Positions 16,744 to 25,694 of a stretch of DNA of 60,236 nt are shown piece after piece; the stretch's first letter is position 1, and every line of letters begins with the position of its first letter. The DNA comes from an uncultured Francisellaceae bacterium (GTDB lineage Bacteria; Pseudomonadota; Gammaproteobacteria; UBA6186; Azoamicaceae). The stretch covers positions 1-60,236 of the forward strand of contig CAIVQA010000101.1 of assembly GCA_903907935.1 (NCBI GenBank). Direction: 5' to 3'. A program made the position numbers and the translations under genes. A model generated the notes under the pieces. The model saw only the letters and a list, made by a program, of their open reading frames with translations. It ran no database searches and was not told the DNA's origin.

Positions 16744-18027
16744 ATGAACACATTTTCTACTTCTAATTGTTTAACTAGTTTTAGATCTGTTCCCAAAACT
16801 GGTGTAATTTATGTTACCACCGAGGCCCAGAAGCTTGGTTTTGGTAAAGAAAATGGAGTAAGTTGGGCAAACCTTGGGCAAGGGATGCCAGAATGTGGAG
16901 CACTTCCTGGTGCTACGCCTCGAATAGGATCTATTGTTCTTGATGATTTAATGCAAGAATATGCTCCGGTTGCTGGTCTCATGGAGTTAAGAGAAGCAGT
17001 TGCAAACATGTATAATCGTAGATTTAGGCGTGGAATGAAATCCCAATATTCAGCTGAAAATGTTGCTATTTCGGCTGGTGGACGTGTAGCACTTACCAGA
17101 GTTGCAGCTTCTCTCGGTCAAATTAATTTAGGACATTTTTTGCCAGATTATACTGCCTATGAAGAATTACTTGATGTTTTTCGTCTTTTTACCCCAATTC
17201 CAATTGCCCTAGAACCAGAAAATGGTTACGCCTATTCAAAAGAGGAACTTAAACGAGAAATTGTTGGGAGAGGACTTTCTGCCGTTTTACTTTCAAATCC
17301 ATGTAACCCAACTGGACAAGTTATTGCTGGTGAGGCTCTTTCTGATTGGTTAGATGTAGCGCGGCTTTTAGGGTGTACTTTTTTATTCGATGAATTTTAT
17401 TCTCATTATATTTGGAATGAGAGTATATCGATGATAAGTGCAGCTCAATATGTTAAGGATGTAAACCAAGATCAAATAGTTATTATTGATGGGCTAACTA
17501 AAAATTGGCGCTATTCTGGTTGGCGAATTGCTTGGACAATAGGCCCAAGCTCAATAATAGAAGCAATTTCTTCAGCTGGAAGTTTTTTAGATGGTGGAGC
17601 CTCTCGCCCTTTGCAAAAAGCAGCAATAGCACTTCTTGAAGATAATGTTATTGATTCTGAAAATAGCGCAATCCAATCGGTATTTAAACGAAAACGAAAT
17701 TTTTTGTTAGAAGAATGCCGTTCTATGGGTATGATTGTAAAAAATGAGCCGCAGGGAACTTTTTATGTTTTTGCGGATCTCTCGAAACTTCCAGAACCAA
17801 TTTCAACAGGGATGTCTTTTTTTCAAGCTGCCCTTAAAGAAAAAGTTATTTGCGTTCCTGGTGAATTTTTTGATGTTAATCCAGGTAAGAGAAGACGTGC
17901 TGTTTCTTCCAGATTTAATCAATACATAAGACTTTCATTTGGGCCAACAGAGACATCAGTGCGACTTGGTTGTGAACGGTTGCGAAAAATGATTAAGAAA
18001 TTTTCTAATAAAGCCCCCTCACATTAA
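16744..18027 (+). CDS. PLP-dependent aminotransferase, class I/II
   Basis: From the ATG at 16744 (AATAGGA upstream) the protein is 427 aa; the frame extends back to a TTG at 16726. It has fold-type I aminotransferase features: SNPCNPTGQV with the conserved Asn and Pro, FDEFYSHY with the Asp that pairs with the PLP ring nitrogen, DGLTKNWRYSGWRIAW with the PLP-binding lysine, and the C-terminal substrate-binding arginine region IRLSFG. Amino donor and acceptor cannot be told. Base composition is clearly richer in G and C, with CTT leucine and GGA glycine codons unlike neighbouring genes, which suggests recent horizontal transfer. Confidence 0.88.
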   Translation: MNTFSTSNCLTSFRSVPKTGVIYVTTEAQKLGFGKENGVSWANLGQGMPECGALPGATPRIGSIVLDDLMQEYAPVAGLMELREAVANMYNRRFRRGMKSQYSAENVAISAGGRVALTRVAASLGQINLGHFLPDYTAYEELLDVFRLFTPIPIALEPENGYAYSKEELKREIVGRGLSAVLLSNPCNPTGQVIAGEALSDWLDVARLLGCTFLFDEFYSHYIWNESISMISAAQYVKDVNQDQIVIIDGLTKNWRYSGWRIAWTIGPSSIIEAISSAGSFLDGGASRPLQKAAIALLEDNVIDSENSAIQSVFKRKRNFLLEECRSMGMIVKNEPQGTFYVFADLSKLPEPISTGMSFFQAALKEKVICVPGEFFDVNPGKRRRAVSSRFNQYIRLSFGPTETSVRLGCERLRKMIKKFSNKAPSH

Positions 18028-18043
18028 AGTGAGGGGTTAATTT
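18014..18043. terminator. Terminator hairpin between convergent genes
   Basis: Stem CCCCTCAC / GTGAGGGG at 18015-18036 has the aminotransferase stop codon in its loop and is followed by TTAATTT. It could serve both convergent genes, although the T-tract is short. Confidence 0.65.
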
Positions 18044-18059
18044 AAAAAATTGTAAATTA

Positions 18060-19697
18060 TCAGGAGAACAAAGCTCTATTAGTTCTAGACCCAAGGCTAA
18101 CATTAGCATTCTCCAAAATTTGTTGTTGTGGAGTAGTACTTTCATCAGGGTTAGTAGTCCCCTGAAAAATGAGAGCAGATCTAAGGCTATGAGTAGCACC
18201 ACTATCATGTTCTTGGCTACTACTAGTATTTGATGATGAAGAAGGTGGTAACGATGATAATAGAGTTCTAGCTACTCCATCTGGACTAGGGATGGCTGGG
18301 GAATAAGGTAAAGAAGAAGCTCTAACTTCTGTAGATGATGCACCATTAGTGCATACTGAATTGCAGGTAACACTATTTGGGGCAGGAGTACATGGGGTAC
18401 TATGGCTTGTTCTTGCCTTAATAGGAGTTAAATCTACCCTAGATGAGCTGGCATGATATTCTAAGGTAGCGATTGGTTTGTATAATGAAATATTTCTTTC
18501 AACAATATTTCTAGTTACTTTACAGCCCATGCTCAACATTAATAGTATTTCTAATGAGGTAGCAGTTGGAGAGTCCCCACCATTATATTGACTATTGGTT
18601 GATATAGCTTCTTCACTATCGTTTGGGGCTGATAGTTCCAATTGTCTTACTTCGGTTAATAAAGCCATTAAGAAATTTCCTGGTTCATTAGATAAAAGAC
18701 TTTCTCTTACATTAGGAAATTGTTTCTCAACTAATTTTGTTTCGTAACCCATATGAATTAAGGCAAGTAGCCAGGCTCTGTTTAATTCGTAACTGTAGAG
18801 TTTATCGTCGCAATTTAAATAAATTCCAACTATTTCTTCTTCCTTTGTTTTTGCTTGTTGTAATAATTGGGTAAGTGTACCGGCGCTTCCTAACCATGCT
18901 ACAGGTGGGCTGTTAGGATCGTTAGTAAGTGATAACATCTTATATAAATATAATTTAATTACCTCTGTTTTAAATGCTTCTGGTTCGTAATGGAAAAACA
19001 TGTCTTTTCCTCTTTCAGCAAAAATCATTTGCTGAAAATATCTATTTACCCTATACCATTCGCGGGTTTTTTGTTTAATAGAGAAAAATCTTTGTACAAT
19101 AAGATGCCCCATTTCTCCACCAATAGGAGTGTCCATTGCTTTACTAATAAAATCACTATCATTTAAAAATAATTGTGCTAAATAGTTACCATTATATCTA
19201 CTTGGGTAAATGCTGATACTAGAAGATTCTTCACCATTTATTTTAGGTAATAAATTTTTGAAAATTTCTATATAGGATGATAATCCTTTATCAAATATAG
19301 TTTCTTCTAAAGGATTTCTGCTAGCAGTTGATGTTGTCGGAGAATAAATTTCCACTAGTTTTGATTGTTCTATAGAATCCTCATGCATTTTTTCTAGATC
19401 TTCAGCAATCCTTATTGCATCAACCATATGGGTTATTAGAAATGCTTGATATGTTTTTAGTTTGCTTTCGCATTCTAGAATAGTTTGTAGATCTTCTTCA
19501 GAAGTAGCAAATAGTTTTACTTTTTCTAATTTATTTGCAAGTAATACAGAAAATTCTAAAGGATTGATTCCAATAGCAGAAGATATAAGGCGTTCATTAC
19601 TGATTAAAAAATAGCTAATATTCTTTAAATCTACCTCTATAGTTTTTTTGCTAACTTGAGCTAAGAGCCATGCTTGTTGTTTTTCAAAATTCGTCAC
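18060..19697 (-). CDS. Large hypothetical protein, paralogue of the 20409-21794 gene
   Basis: I chose the GTG at 19697 because TGGAGAA lies 6 nt upstream; this gives 545 aa, while a TTG at 19754 adds 19. No known domain is recognised. A helical N-terminal region is followed by about 250 residues shared with the neighbour: GGEMGH-IVQRFF, EAFKTEVIKLYLYK, AWLGSAGTLTQLL, NRAWLLALIHMGYETKLVE and the block SQYNGGDSPTATSLEILL. The last 100 residues are Ser/Thr/Pro-rich and look disordered. No signal peptide or membrane span is seen. A cytosolic protein or secreted effector is possible; I assign no function. Confidence 0.75.
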   Translation of the reverse strand: MTNFEKQQAWLLAQVSKKTIEVDLKNISYFLISNERLISSAIGINPLEFSVLLANKLEKVKLFATSEEDLQTILECESKLKTYQAFLITHMVDAIRIAEDLEKMHEDSIEQSKLVEIYSPTTSTASRNPLEETIFDKGLSSYIEIFKNLLPKINGEESSSISIYPSRYNGNYLAQLFLNDSDFISKAMDTPIGGEMGHLIVQRFFSIKQKTREWYRVNRYFQQMIFAERGKDMFFHYEPEAFKTEVIKLYLYKMLSLTNDPNSPPVAWLGSAGTLTQLLQQAKTKEEEIVGIYLNCDDKLYSYELNRAWLLALIHMGYETKLVEKQFPNVRESLLSNEPGNFLMALLTEVRQLELSAPNDSEEAISTNSQYNGGDSPTATSLEILLMLSMGCKVTRNIVERNISLYKPIATLEYHASSSRVDLTPIKARTSHSTPCTPAPNSVTCNSVCTNGASSTEVRASSLPYSPAIPSPDGVARTLLSSLPPSSSSNTSSSQEHDSGATHSLRSALIFQGTTNPDESTTPQQQILENANVSLGSRTNRALFS

Positions 19698-19771
19698 GTT
19701 TATTCTCCAATTATTATTATTATTTCCAAGGATTGTTGTAATAGTTTTTGACAATAATTAACTAGTTGTCT

Positions 19772-19983
19772 TTAACTTAAGATGTCAATTATAGATTGAT
19801 TGTTTGGTACTGTGCAACATATGTATATGCATATGTCGAGGGATCTCAAACTAGAAGGATGATTTTGGAGTAGGTAAGCAAGAGCAATACGATGAATAGC
19901 TTTTAACAACTTCTTTTGCTCTATTTTGCTAGTTTTTTTAGATCTTTGAGTGCAGCACTATCAATTTCAACTGTCCAAGCCAA
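19772..19983 (-). pseudogene. Frameshifted relE-type toxin remnant
   Basis: The reading begins TTG-GCT-TGG inside the end of relB and encodes MAWTVEIDSAALKDLKKLAK, a typical RelE N-terminus, then meets TAG at 19923-19921. Restoring one A in the AAAA run just before that stop rejoins a frame reading IEQKKLLKAIHRIA, which continues the RelE pattern. The remaining C-terminus to the stop at 19772 does not look like RelE. The toxin is therefore almost certainly inactive. Confidence 0.65.
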
Positions 19984-20179
19984 GTTTTTTCTCCAGTTCT
20001 GCTAACGAAATCCTAGGATTATTTTTTTCTAGGCGGCTGATAGCTAATAAGTAGTCTTCTTTTTCTTCTAAAAAGTCTTGAATTGCTTGGCGTACATAAT
20101 AGCTTTTAGGGCGGCCAGTCTTTTGGGATAGGGCTATTAATCTGTTCTCTAAATCATTATTTAACCGTATGGTAAGCAT
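19967..20179 (-). CDS. relB: RelB/CopG-type ribbon-helix-helix antitoxin
   Basis: The 70-aa protein starts MLTIRLNNDLENRLIALSQKTGRP, the beta-strand and first helix of a MetJ/Arc ribbon-helix-helix fold. SYYVRQAIQDFLEEKEDYLLA and a C-terminal toxin-binding tail with LAELEKKLGL follow. GGAGAA precedes the ATG. Such proteins dimerise, repress their own promoter and neutralise RelE. The direct repeat AATACAAGTAT / AATACAAGTAT at about 20196-20225 upstream could be its operator. Its cognate toxin is frameshifted, so it is an orphan. Confidence 0.82.
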   Translation of the reverse strand: MLTIRLNNDLENRLIALSQKTGRPKSYYVRQAIQDFLEEKEDYLLAISRLEKNNPRISLAELEKKLGLDS

Positions 20180-20408
20180 TTTGTTTTTCTCCTATAATAC
20201 AAGTATAACATGTAATACAAGTATTGCAAGTGAGCAAAGTCTAGTTGGCTGGTAGGAAACTTGCTCAATAAGAGTAGATAAATAACTGATTTTTAAGAAT
20301 TTTTTTGTTATTTAGTTTAAAAAAGTTTTTGTCATTCGTCAAAGGGAATTGCTGATGGCAAATGCACTTAAATTTATGCATTTGCCATATGTTTGACAGT
20401 TACGACAG

Positions 20409-21794
20409 TTATAAGATAAGTTGATTTTTAGTTCTATACTTCATGCTAGCAGTAGGCATAAAGCAACTATGACTCCTTCTCTTGCTTAAGCGATATTGGC
20501 TCAACATTTCAGGTTTCGGGGAACTATATTCACTAGTATCGATAGCCGTTATTTTTGGTTTAAATAAAGAAATAGTTCCTTCCTTAATGTCTTTTGTAGC
20601 TGTACAGCCCATATTCATTAATAATAAAATTTCTAATGAAGTGGCTGTAGGGGAGTCTCCTCCATTGTATTGAGAATGGCATGCACCAGGATCATTTTGA
20701 TCATTCATTTTTCTAATTTCTTCTGCTAACAGTAGTAAAAAATCTATTGGTTTATTAGATAAAATAGCTTTTTCTATACTAGGAAATTGTCTTTCAACTA
20801 ATTTAATTTCGTAGCCCATTTCCATTAATGATAGTAACCAAGCCCTATTAAATTCTGGAGTTAAATATTCACCACAATTTAAATAAATACCTCTTCTTTC
20901 TGGTAAAGATGGGTTTGGATCCTCCAACATAGTAGTTAAAGTTTTAGCGCTTCCTATCCAAGCAATAGGTTGCACTCCATTTTGTAAAGATAGGCGTTTG
21001 TATAAAACTAATTTAATAACTTCAGCTTTAAAAGCTTCTGAATTACACTTAAAAAAATCCTTTTCAAGGAGACCATGAGAGTGACCACCTGGAATTAAAG
21101 AACGTAGTATTATAGTTGCTAGACTAGAAGTAGAAACGTTTGAGTACATAAAAAACAATCGTTGTATAATACAATGGCCTATTTCTCCACCTGAAAAAAA
21201 CTGGCTATTTTTTAATGCTTTTATAAATTCACGATTACTAAACAATAATTGTGCTAATGAATTATCTTTGTAGGCAGCAAAATAATCCCCGTATTCTTGT
21301 AGGATAGGATTTAATTGTGACCATGTTTTTATGTAACAAATTAAACTATTTTGAAATATATTATTACTTGGTGTAAATAATAATTTATAATCATTATAAT
21401 CTAGTAAACTATAAAGATAATTTTTCCAAACTAAAATAGAATCAATATGTTTTTGTTCTAAATCTTCAGCAATTGCAATTGCTTCATCATTATGAAGCTG
21501 CAAAAAAGTTTTATATCGTATAAGTTTTTTTTTATAGTTATTAATTTTTTTTATAATTTTCCTATATTCGTTAATTGTAATTATTGAAGAGGTACGTAAT
21601 TGTTGTATTAATGTTGTTATTTTAGCTAAGCGAATAGTAAGCTGTTCGACATTAGCCAATGGTGTTATCCCTACCGTAGTTCGAATAAAATGTTGAAGGC
21701 TACGTAATTGGTTCCTTATGTCAATTAATTCATTTGAATTAATTGAATTGTCATAAATTTTTAGTAGGTTATTTATTTTATTTTCAATCCCCAT
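20409..21794 (-). CDS. Large hypothetical protein, paralogue of the 18060-19697 gene
   Basis: The 461-aa protein starts at an ATG with TTGGAG 7 nt upstream. No known domain is recognised. The N-terminal 130 residues are helical and lysine-rich. Then come the family blocks shared with the neighbour: GGEIGHCIIQRLFF, EAFKAEVIKLVLYKRLSL, WIGSAKTLTTML, NRAWLLSLMEMGYEIKLVE and SQYNGGDSPTATSLEILL followed by a conserved GCTATKDI stretch. The Ser/Pro-rich tail of the paralogue is short here. The pair flanks the relB remnant, which suggests tandem duplication followed by insertion. Function unknown. Confidence 0.75.
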   Translation of the reverse strand: MGIENKINNLLKIYDNSINSNELIDIRNQLRSLQHFIRTTVGITPLANVEQLTIRLAKITTLIQQLRTSSIITINEYRKIIKKINNYKKKLIRYKTFLQLHNDEAIAIAEDLEQKHIDSILVWKNYLYSLLDYNDYKLLFTPSNNIFQNSLICYIKTWSQLNPILQEYGDYFAAYKDNSLAQLLFSNREFIKALKNSQFFSGGEIGHCIIQRLFFMYSNVSTSSLATIILRSLIPGGHSHGLLEKDFFKCNSEAFKAEVIKLVLYKRLSLQNGVQPIAWIGSAKTLTTMLEDPNPSLPERRGIYLNCGEYLTPEFNRAWLLSLMEMGYEIKLVERQFPSIEKAILSNKPIDFLLLLAEEIRKMNDQNDPGACHSQYNGGDSPTATSLEILLLMNMGCTATKDIKEGTISLFKPKITAIDTSEYSSPKPEMLSQYRLSKRRSHSCFMPTASMKYRTKNQLIL

Positions 21795-21972
21795 TATAAA
21801 ACTCCAAATAATTTTGCTGAAAAGTCGATTATATGATATACATTGTGCCTATTAAATCACACACATATCAAACTTTAAATTTGGGTGCCAAGTAAAGTGT
21901 ACTTGCAAGTATTTGGTGAATTTAGAGGGTATGTGGAGGCAATAACCCACACTTTTAAGGAGATTAGTATTT
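21795..21972 (+). promoter_or_regulatory. rpsB leader region
   Basis: The 178-nt gap carries the divergent promoters and the rpsB 5' leader. Close to the gene, GTATGTGG and CCCACACTT can pair around AGGCAATAA, followed by a strong AAGGAG site. In gammaproteobacteria rpsB-tsf is autoregulated by S2 through a structured leader; this hairpin is a candidate, but I have not shown the conserved S2 motif. Confidence 0.4.
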
Positions 21973-22734
21973 ATGAGTACTTTTAATTTTAGTATGCAAG
22001 ATTTATTTAAAGCTGGCGTGCATTATGGTCATTTAACTAGATTTCGCAATCCAAAAATGCAAGATTATATTTATGGAATTAGTAACCAAGTTAATATAAT
22101 CGATTTAGAAAAAACGGTACCACTTTTTAGAGAAGCTTTAAAACTGGTAGAAAAAATTGTTAGTCATGGTGGAAAAGTTTTATTTGTTGGGACTAAAAGA
22201 GCAGCTAGAGATATAGTGTTTAACGAAGCTACTAGATGCAACATGCCATATGTTAATTATCGTTGGTTAGGCGGTATGTTAACTAATTATAAAACTATTA
22301 AACAATCTATACGTAGATTAGAAGAGTTAACCAAAATGCAAGAAGATGGTACTTTAAAACATCTAACTAAAAAAGAAAATCTAACTATTTCTCGAGAATT
22401 AATCAAGTTAGAAGAAAATTTAGGTGGAATAAAAAACATGAAAGGTTTACCAGACGCTGTGTTTGTTATTGGAGTTGGGCATGAATCTATTGCAGTTAAA
22501 GAAGCCAATCGTATTAAAGTACCAGTAATAGGTGTGGTAGATACTAATAGTGATCCAGATGGAGTTAATTATATTATTCCAGGTAACGATGATTCTATGC
22601 GTGCAATTTCATTATATTGTAATTGTATAGCAGAAACTATTTTAGCTACTAAGAATGAAAAAAGCGCAATTATGGCAGCTAAGTATGGTGAAAATTTTGT
22701 AGAAGTAAACGAAACTTCAGAGCACAGGAAATAA
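21973..22734 (+). CDS. rpsB: Ribosomal protein S2
   Basis: The 253-aa S2 starts MSTFNFSMQDLFKAGVHYGH, includes NPKMQDYIYG, LFVGTKRAARDIV, YRWLGGMLTNYKTI and the C-terminal PVIGVVDTNSDPDGVNYIIPGNDDS. Length and all signature stretches are normal. A strong AAGGAG precedes the ATG. It is the first gene of rpsB-tsf-pyrH-frr-uppS-cdsA. Confidence 0.98.
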   Translation: MSTFNFSMQDLFKAGVHYGHLTRFRNPKMQDYIYGISNQVNIIDLEKTVPLFREALKLVEKIVSHGGKVLFVGTKRAARDIVFNEATRCNMPYVNYRWLGGMLTNYKTIKQSIRRLEELTKMQEDGTLKHLTKKENLTISRELIKLEENLGGIKNMKGLPDAVFVIGVGHESIAVKEANRIKVPVIGVVDTNSDPDGVNYIIPGNDDSMRAISLYCNCIAETILATKNEKSAIMAAKYGENFVEVNETSEHRK

Positions 22735-22738
22735 GAGA

Positions 22739-22789
22739 AGCCTCTCCCCATCCCTCTCCAAAGGGGGAGAGGGGGAGTTTGATGAGAGG
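22739..22789. repeat. C-family short palindrome, copy 1
   Basis: CCTCTCCCCATCCCTCTCC pairs with GGGGGAGAGGGGGAG across a very short loop. It fills the rpsB-tsf gap. Two related copies occur at 26521 and 46785. In an operon it may stabilise the upstream mRNA or lower read-through. Confidence 0.8.
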
Positions 22790-22808
22790 TATTTTAATAG
22801 AGGTATAT

Positions 22809-23666
22809 ATGACAAATATTACAGCAGATTTAGTAAAAACTTTAAGAGAAAAAACCAGTGTTAGTATGATGGAATGTAAACGTGCTTTACAAGAAACTAA
22901 TGGTGATATTAATGAAGCAATAGATTTATTACGTAAATCTGGTATTGCTGCAGCAGTAAAAAAACAGTCTAGAGTTGCTGCTGAAGGATTAGTAGTAGTT
23001 AGCGTTAATCCTAACAAAACAGAGGCAGCTCTTATAGAAATTAATTGTGAAACAGATTTTGTTGCTAAAAACGATAAGTTATTAGCTTTTGCTAAAAAAA
23101 TTGTAGATCTAATTTTAGTAATTAAAAATCCAGAACTTAATCAATTAATGCAACAAAAAATTAGTGATCAAGAAACAGTTGAAGATCAAAGATTAACTTT
23201 AATTGCCCAATTAGGTGAAAATATAGTATTGCGTAGATCTGAGTTGTGCTCCATAAATCAAAATCAAGTATTAGGTGTTTATACTCATGGGGGAACACCA
23301 GCTAAAATAATAAGTGTCATTAGTTTAGAAGGTGGTAATGAAGAATTAGCTAGGGATATCGCTATGCATGTAGCTGCTATGCGGCCAGAATATATTGTTC
23401 AAACTGATGTACCGGCAGAAAAATTTAAAAAAGAAGAAGCCATTTTTATGGAGCAAACTAAACTTAATAATTCCGATAAACCAGAAGATATTTTAAAGAA
23501 AATTACTGCAGGTAGGGTAACTAAATTTTTCAAAGAAATTACTTTATTAGAGCAACTTTTTGTAAAAGATCAAGAAATAACTATTGCTAAATTATTGGCA
23601 AAGCATAATGCTAAAGTTATTAAAATGCTTCGTTTTGAAGTAGGGGAAGGTATCGAGAAGGGATGA
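22809..23666 (+). CDS. tsf: Elongation factor Ts
   Basis: The 285-aa factor exchanges GDP for GTP on EF-Tu. I chose the ATG at 22809 (MTNITADLVKTLREKTSVSM), because the longer frame from 22779 runs into the palindrome. The N-terminal UBA-like domain includes MMECKRALQETNGDINEAIDLLRKSG. The core has the TDFVAKND motif, IAMHVAAMRPEYI and the dimerisation subdomain. Its stop overlaps the pyrH start (ATGA). Confidence 0.97.
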   Translation: MTNITADLVKTLREKTSVSMMECKRALQETNGDINEAIDLLRKSGIAAAVKKQSRVAAEGLVVVSVNPNKTEAALIEINCETDFVAKNDKLLAFAKKIVDLILVIKNPELNQLMQQKISDQETVEDQRLTLIAQLGENIVLRRSELCSINQNQVLGVYTHGGTPAKIISVISLEGGNEELARDIAMHVAAMRPEYIVQTDVPAEKFKKEEAIFMEQTKLNNSDKPEDILKKITAGRVTKFFKEITLLEQLFVKDQEITIAKLLAKHNAKVIKMLRFEVGEGIEKG

Positions 23667-24388
23667 ACAAAGTCAAGTATAATAGAATTTTATTGAAATT
23701 TAGCGGTGAAGCATTAGCTGGAGGTCGTGGTAGTTTTGGTATAGATCCTAAAATTATAGATGGTTTAGTAATGGATATTGCTAAGCTTCTTAATTTAGGG
23801 GTACAAGTTGGTATAGTAGTTGGTGGTGGTAATTTATTTCGAGGAGAATCACTTTTAGAGTTAGGTTTAACCGATAGAGTAATCGGTGATCAAATGGGAA
23901 TGTTGGGAACTATTATGAATGCGCTAGTATTGGAAGGCGCTTTCCTTCGTGCCGGGTTTGAGCCTAGAGTAATGTCTGCTCTTGCTATTCGAGGTATAGT
24001 AGATTCATACGATCGTAAAAAAGCAATTAGGCATTTAGAAAAAAACAGGGTAGTAATTTTTGCTGCAGGCACTGGCAATCCATTGGTTACTACAGATTCT
24101 GCAGCTAGTTTACGTGCTTTAGAAATTAATGCTAATGTATTACTTAAGGCTACTCAAGTAGATGGAATTTATTCTCATGATCCTAAAAAACACGATAAAG
24201 CGATTTATTATAAAAAATTAACTTATACCGAAGTATTGCAACGAGAATTAGGAGTTATGGATTTAAATGCTTTTATTCAGTGTAGAGATTATGGTATGAA
24301 AATCATTGTATTTAATATTAACAAGCCAAATGCTTTATTGAATATTATCCATGGTAAAGATGAAGGAACAACAGTTGAAGGGGTATAG
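23663..24388 (+). CDS. pyrH: Uridylate kinase
   Basis: The 241-aa amino-acid-kinase-fold enzyme phosphorylates UMP to UDP. Visible motifs are LLKFSGEALAG, VVGGGNLFRG, the DRVIGDQMGMLGT loop and GTGNPLVTTDSAA. Length equals that of E. coli PyrH. Its start overlaps the tsf stop by 4 nt, giving translational coupling. Confidence 0.97.
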   Translation: MNKVKYNRILLKFSGEALAGGRGSFGIDPKIIDGLVMDIAKLLNLGVQVGIVVGGGNLFRGESLLELGLTDRVIGDQMGMLGTIMNALVLEGAFLRAGFEPRVMSALAIRGIVDSYDRKKAIRHLEKNRVVIFAAGTGNPLVTTDSAASLRALEINANVLLKATQVDGIYSHDPKKHDKAIYYKKLTYTEVLQRELGVMDLNAFIQCRDYGMKIIVFNINKPNALLNIIHGKDEGTTVEGV

Positions 24389-24396
24389 TAAAAGTT

Positions 24397-24960
24397 ATGC
24401 CAGATTTAAATAGTATTTATAAAGATTCAGAACAAAAAATGCAAAAGGTTCTTGAAAGTTTTAGTAAAGATTTAGCTAAAATTCGTACAGATAGAGCCCA
24501 TCCTAATTTGTTAGAAGGTATTTCAGTTGAATATTATAATCAACGTACTTTGCTATCTAGGGTTGCTAATATAATAGTTGAAGATGCTAGAACTTTAAAT
24601 ATTACTCCGTTTGATAAAAGTATGGTGGCAGCTGTAGAAAAAGCAATTGTTACTGCAAATTTAGGGTTAAATCCAGTTGTAGTAGGATCTATAATAAGGG
24701 TGCCGATACCTCCTTTAAACGAAGATCGTAGGAAAACTCTAGTTAAGCAAACTAAAGTAGAAGCTGAAAATGCTAGAGTTGCTGTTCGTAATGTACGTAG
24801 AGATTCTAATGCACAAGTTAAATCTTTGTCTAAAAGTAAAGAAATCAGTCTTAATGATGAGAAATCTGCTGAAAATAAGATTCAAAAAATAACAGATCAA
24901 TATATTAATCAGATTGATAAATTAAGCCATACTAAAGAAACCGATATAATGAAGATTTAA
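24397..24960 (+). CDS. frr: Ribosome recycling factor
   Basis: The 187-aa factor splits post-termination ribosomes together with EF-G. It shows the long three-helix bundle with the conserved segments KIRTDRAHPNLL, IPPLNEDRRKTLVKQ and VRNVRRDSN. uppS follows after only 17 nt. The dxr gene, which separates frr and uppS in E. coli, is absent here. Confidence 0.97.
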   Translation: MPDLNSIYKDSEQKMQKVLESFSKDLAKIRTDRAHPNLLEGISVEYYNQRTLLSRVANIIVEDARTLNITPFDKSMVAAVEKAIVTANLGLNPVVVGSIIRVPIPPLNEDRRKTLVKQTKVEAENARVAVRNVRRDSNAQVKSLSKSKEISLNDEKSAENKIQKITDQYINQIDKLSHTKETDIMKI

Positions 24961-24977
24961 AATTTATAGTAATTGGC

Positions 24978-25694
24978 ATGAAGAAACCTAAACATATAGC
25001 AGTAATAATAGATGGAAATGGTAGGTGGGCAATAAGTCGTTCTTTACCACGAATTGTTGGCCATCAAAAAGGAGCAGATGCAGCACGTAATTTAGTGCGG
25101 ATGTGTATAGATCATCAGATCGAAATTTTAAGTTTATTTGTATTTAGTAGTGAAAATTGGCGTAGACCTAAGCAAGAAGTTTCTATGCTAATGAACTTAT
25201 GCCTTAAATTATTAACTGAAGAAATAAAAGATTTACATGATAATAATATTAAATTAAAAATTATTGGAGATACCACGCCTTTGCCTTTAGCATTAAGAGA
25301 GGCTATTAAAAGAGCCACAGAATTAACTGTTAATAACAATGGCTTAAAATTAAACATTGCAATTAATTATGGCGGTAGATGGGATATAGTAAATGCTGTA
25401 CAACAAATAGCTAGCAAAGTTCAAAAAGCTAGTTTATGCATAGAAGATCTCAACGAAGAAGTAATATCGTCTCACTTAAGTTTATCAGATTTTCCTGATC
25501 CAGATCTACTTATAAGAACTAGTGGAGAGTATAGAATTAGTAATTTCTTCTTGTGGCAAAGTGCTTATACAGAATTATTTTTTATTGATACTTTGTGGCC
25601 AGATTTTAGTATTAGAGAATTTCAGCAGGCTTTAAATTTTTTTAATTCTCGCACTAGAAGATTTGGAGGATTAGTGGTTCAAGCTAATGCTTAA
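24978..25694 (+). CDS. uppS: Undecaprenyl diphosphate synthase
   Basis: This 238-aa cis-prenyltransferase condenses isopentenyl diphosphate onto farnesyl diphosphate to make the C55 carrier for peptidoglycan and O-antigen. Catalytic D12 lies in IIDGNGRWA. FSSENWRRP, INYGGRWDI and the C-terminal DLLIRTSGEYRISNFFLWQ motif are intact. It uses the product of the mevalonate genes about 2 kb downstream. Its stop overlaps cdsA by 8 nt. Confidence 0.96.
   Translation: MKKPKHIAVIIDGNGRWAISRSLPRIVGHQKGADAARNLVRMCIDHQIEILSLFVFSSENWRRPKQEVSMLMNLCLKLLTEEIKDLHDNNIKLKIIGDTTPLPLALREAIKRATELTVNNNGLKLNIAINYGGRWDIVNAVQQIASKVQKASLCIEDLNEEVISSHLSLSDFPDPDLLIRTSGEYRISNFFLWQSAYTELFFIDTLWPDFSIREFQQALNFFNSRTRRFGGLVVQANA

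Noticed and set aside
17744..17929. Plus-strand frame inside the aminotransferase gene
   Set aside because: It is an out-of-frame reading of a well-supported gene without a ribosome site.
22679..23017. Minus-strand frame crossing the rpsB-tsf junction
   Set aside because: It reads antisense through two conserved genes and a palindrome, with no support.
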